Positions 63,466-64,000 of a stretch of 64,000 nt of DNA are shown one piece after another. The DNA is from Burkholderiales bacterium Ga0077543. GTDB taxonomy: Bacteria; Pseudomonadota; Gammaproteobacteria; Burkholderiales; Burkholderiaceae_C. Position numbers and translations under genes: made by a program. The notes beneath the pieces were generated by a model. That model saw only the letters and a list, made by a program, of their open reading frames with translations. It had not been told where the DNA came from and searched no databases. How positions within the stretch are numbered: the first letter of the stretch is position 1; every line of letters starts with the position of its first letter. Location: positions 1 to 64,000 of the forward strand of contig LNET01000025.1 of NCBI GenBank assembly GCA_001464055.1, in the 5' to 3' direction.

Positions 63466-64000
63466 GCGGCCCGCCCCAGCAGCTGCCGCGCAGCAGCCAC
63501 GATGTCCGGCACCTGCGGAAGTGCCGCTTCTTCCAGGTGGCGGGCATAGGGGATGGGCACCTCGGCCGTGCACACGCGCAGCGGCGGCGCGTCCAGCTCG
63601 AAGAACAGCTGCTCGGCGATGCTGGCCATGATCTCGGCGGCCAGGCCGCCGCTGCGCCAGCCTTCGTCGACGACGAGCAGGCGCCGCGTCTTGCGCACCG
63701 AGGCGGCCAGCGTGGGCAGGTCCAGCGGCCGCAGCACGCGCAGGTCGATGACCTCGGCCGCCACGCCCTCGGCGGCCAGCGCCTCGGCCGCAGCCAGCGC
63801 CTTGGGCAGGCAGCCGCCCTGGGTGACGAGGCTGAGGTCGCTGCCCGGCCGGCGCACGGCGGCGTGGGCGATGTCGGCAGCGGGCACGGCTGGCAACTCG
63901 TCTTCAAGGTTGTAGAGCTGGGCGTGTTCGAAGATGACCACTGGGTCGGGGTCCAGCAGCGCCGGCCACAGCATGGCGCGCGCGTCGGCCACCGTGGCCG
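63462..64000 (-). CDS. 2-oxoacid dehydrogenase E1 beta subunit (partial)
   Basis: The gene runs off the right edge, leaving the C-terminal 178 residues. MLWPALLDPDPVVIFEHAQLYN, SDLSLVTQGGCLPKALAAAEALAAEGVAAEVIDLRVLRPLD and RRLLVVDEGWRSGGLAAEI are the transketolase-like C-terminal domain of E1 beta, and ending ARHLEEAALPQVPDIV follows the family. With E2 and the acyl carrier protein it forms a tightly overlapping operon; the E1 alpha gene is presumably beyond the window. Confidence 0.93.
   Translation of the reverse strand, partial: ATVADARAMLWPALLDPDPVVIFEHAQLYNLEDELPAVPAADIAHAAVRRPGSDLSLVTQGGCLPKALAAAEALAAEGVAAEVIDLRVLRPLDLPTLAASVRKTRRLLVVDEGWRSGGLAAEIMASIAEQLFFELDAPPLRVCTAEVPIPYARHLEEAALPQVPDIVAAARQLLGRAA

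Overview
The window is very GC-rich and gene-dense. Its gene content and order point to a betaproteobacterium of the order Burkholderiales, in the Rubrivivax/Leptothrix/Roseateles neighbourhood. The main reasons are the run adk-kdsB-Trm112-lpxK-exbD-exbB // xseA-sodB and the ccoI-ccoS-ccoNOQP-ccoG-fixH // fnr-hemN locus, both typical of that group. This placement is inferred from protein content alone.

Layout. 0-2.5 kb: tRNA-Ser(UGA), a DUF2087 protein, tadA and ldcA. 2.5-12.3 kb: two paralogous TonB-dependent receptors, each with an intrinsic terminator, then a TPR-aspartyl/asparaginyl hydroxylase, a small lipoprotein and a convergent TPR-sulfotransferase, which looks like a receptor locus with its own modifying enzymes. 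12.3-13.8 kb: a short-chain dehydrogenase and a Phd/PIN toxin-antitoxin pair. 13.8-20.6 kb: housekeeping genes (adk, kdsB, Trm112 family, lpxK, exbD, exbB, xseA, Fe-sodB, DUF192). 20.6-31.3 kb: the cbb3 oxidase and microaerobic heme locus with its FNR regulator. FNR-type boxes sit before ccoI, before ccoN (inside ccoS) and before hemN. 31.3-33.7 kb: icd and a TacA/TacT-like module whose toxin is frameshifted.

33.7-64 kb is a stress, low-oxygen and storage island. It carries a universal stress protein, a bactofilin-like membrane protein, a SYLF protein, a patatin, a DUF883 protein, an ester hydrolase, an RpoD paralogue, a diguanylate cyclase, PHA synthase with an adenylate-forming ligase, a phasin, CFA synthase, Hsp20, a cytochrome c, an ABC/MacB-like exporter with its adaptor, a DUF2934 protein, a solitary GroEL paralogue, a miniature FtsH, an acyl carrier protein and a 2-oxoacid dehydrogenase E1/E2. 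Established work on the low-oxygen-activated (lxa) locus of Burkholderia cenocepacia describes a similar mixture, so this is probably a related island.

The main new observation is a repeated promoter architecture across the island. At least fifteen intergenic sites carry a CRP/FNR-type palindrome TTGA-N6-TCAA or its TTGC/GCAA variant, usually TTGAGCnnGCTCAA. Nearly all have a weak -10 hexamer (A at position 2, T at position 6) starting 28.5-30.5 bp from the box centre, which is class II activator geometry. The inner bases differ from the TTGATnnnnATCAA boxes of the oxidase locus, suggesting a second regulator. The only CRP/FNR-family gene inside the island (50.4-51.2 kb) has an FNR-like recognition helix but is interrupted by one in-frame TAA.

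The island also holds an unusual number of damaged genes: a CYTH-CHAD gene split at a G8 tract, a Lon 3' fragment, a nicotinate phosphoribosyltransferase 5' fragment, a truncated universal stress protein, a BON gene running into hsp20, a truncated nitroreductase and an FtsH lacking its ATPase and protease core. Whether this is real decay or partly sequencing error in homopolymers cannot be settled from the sequence alone.
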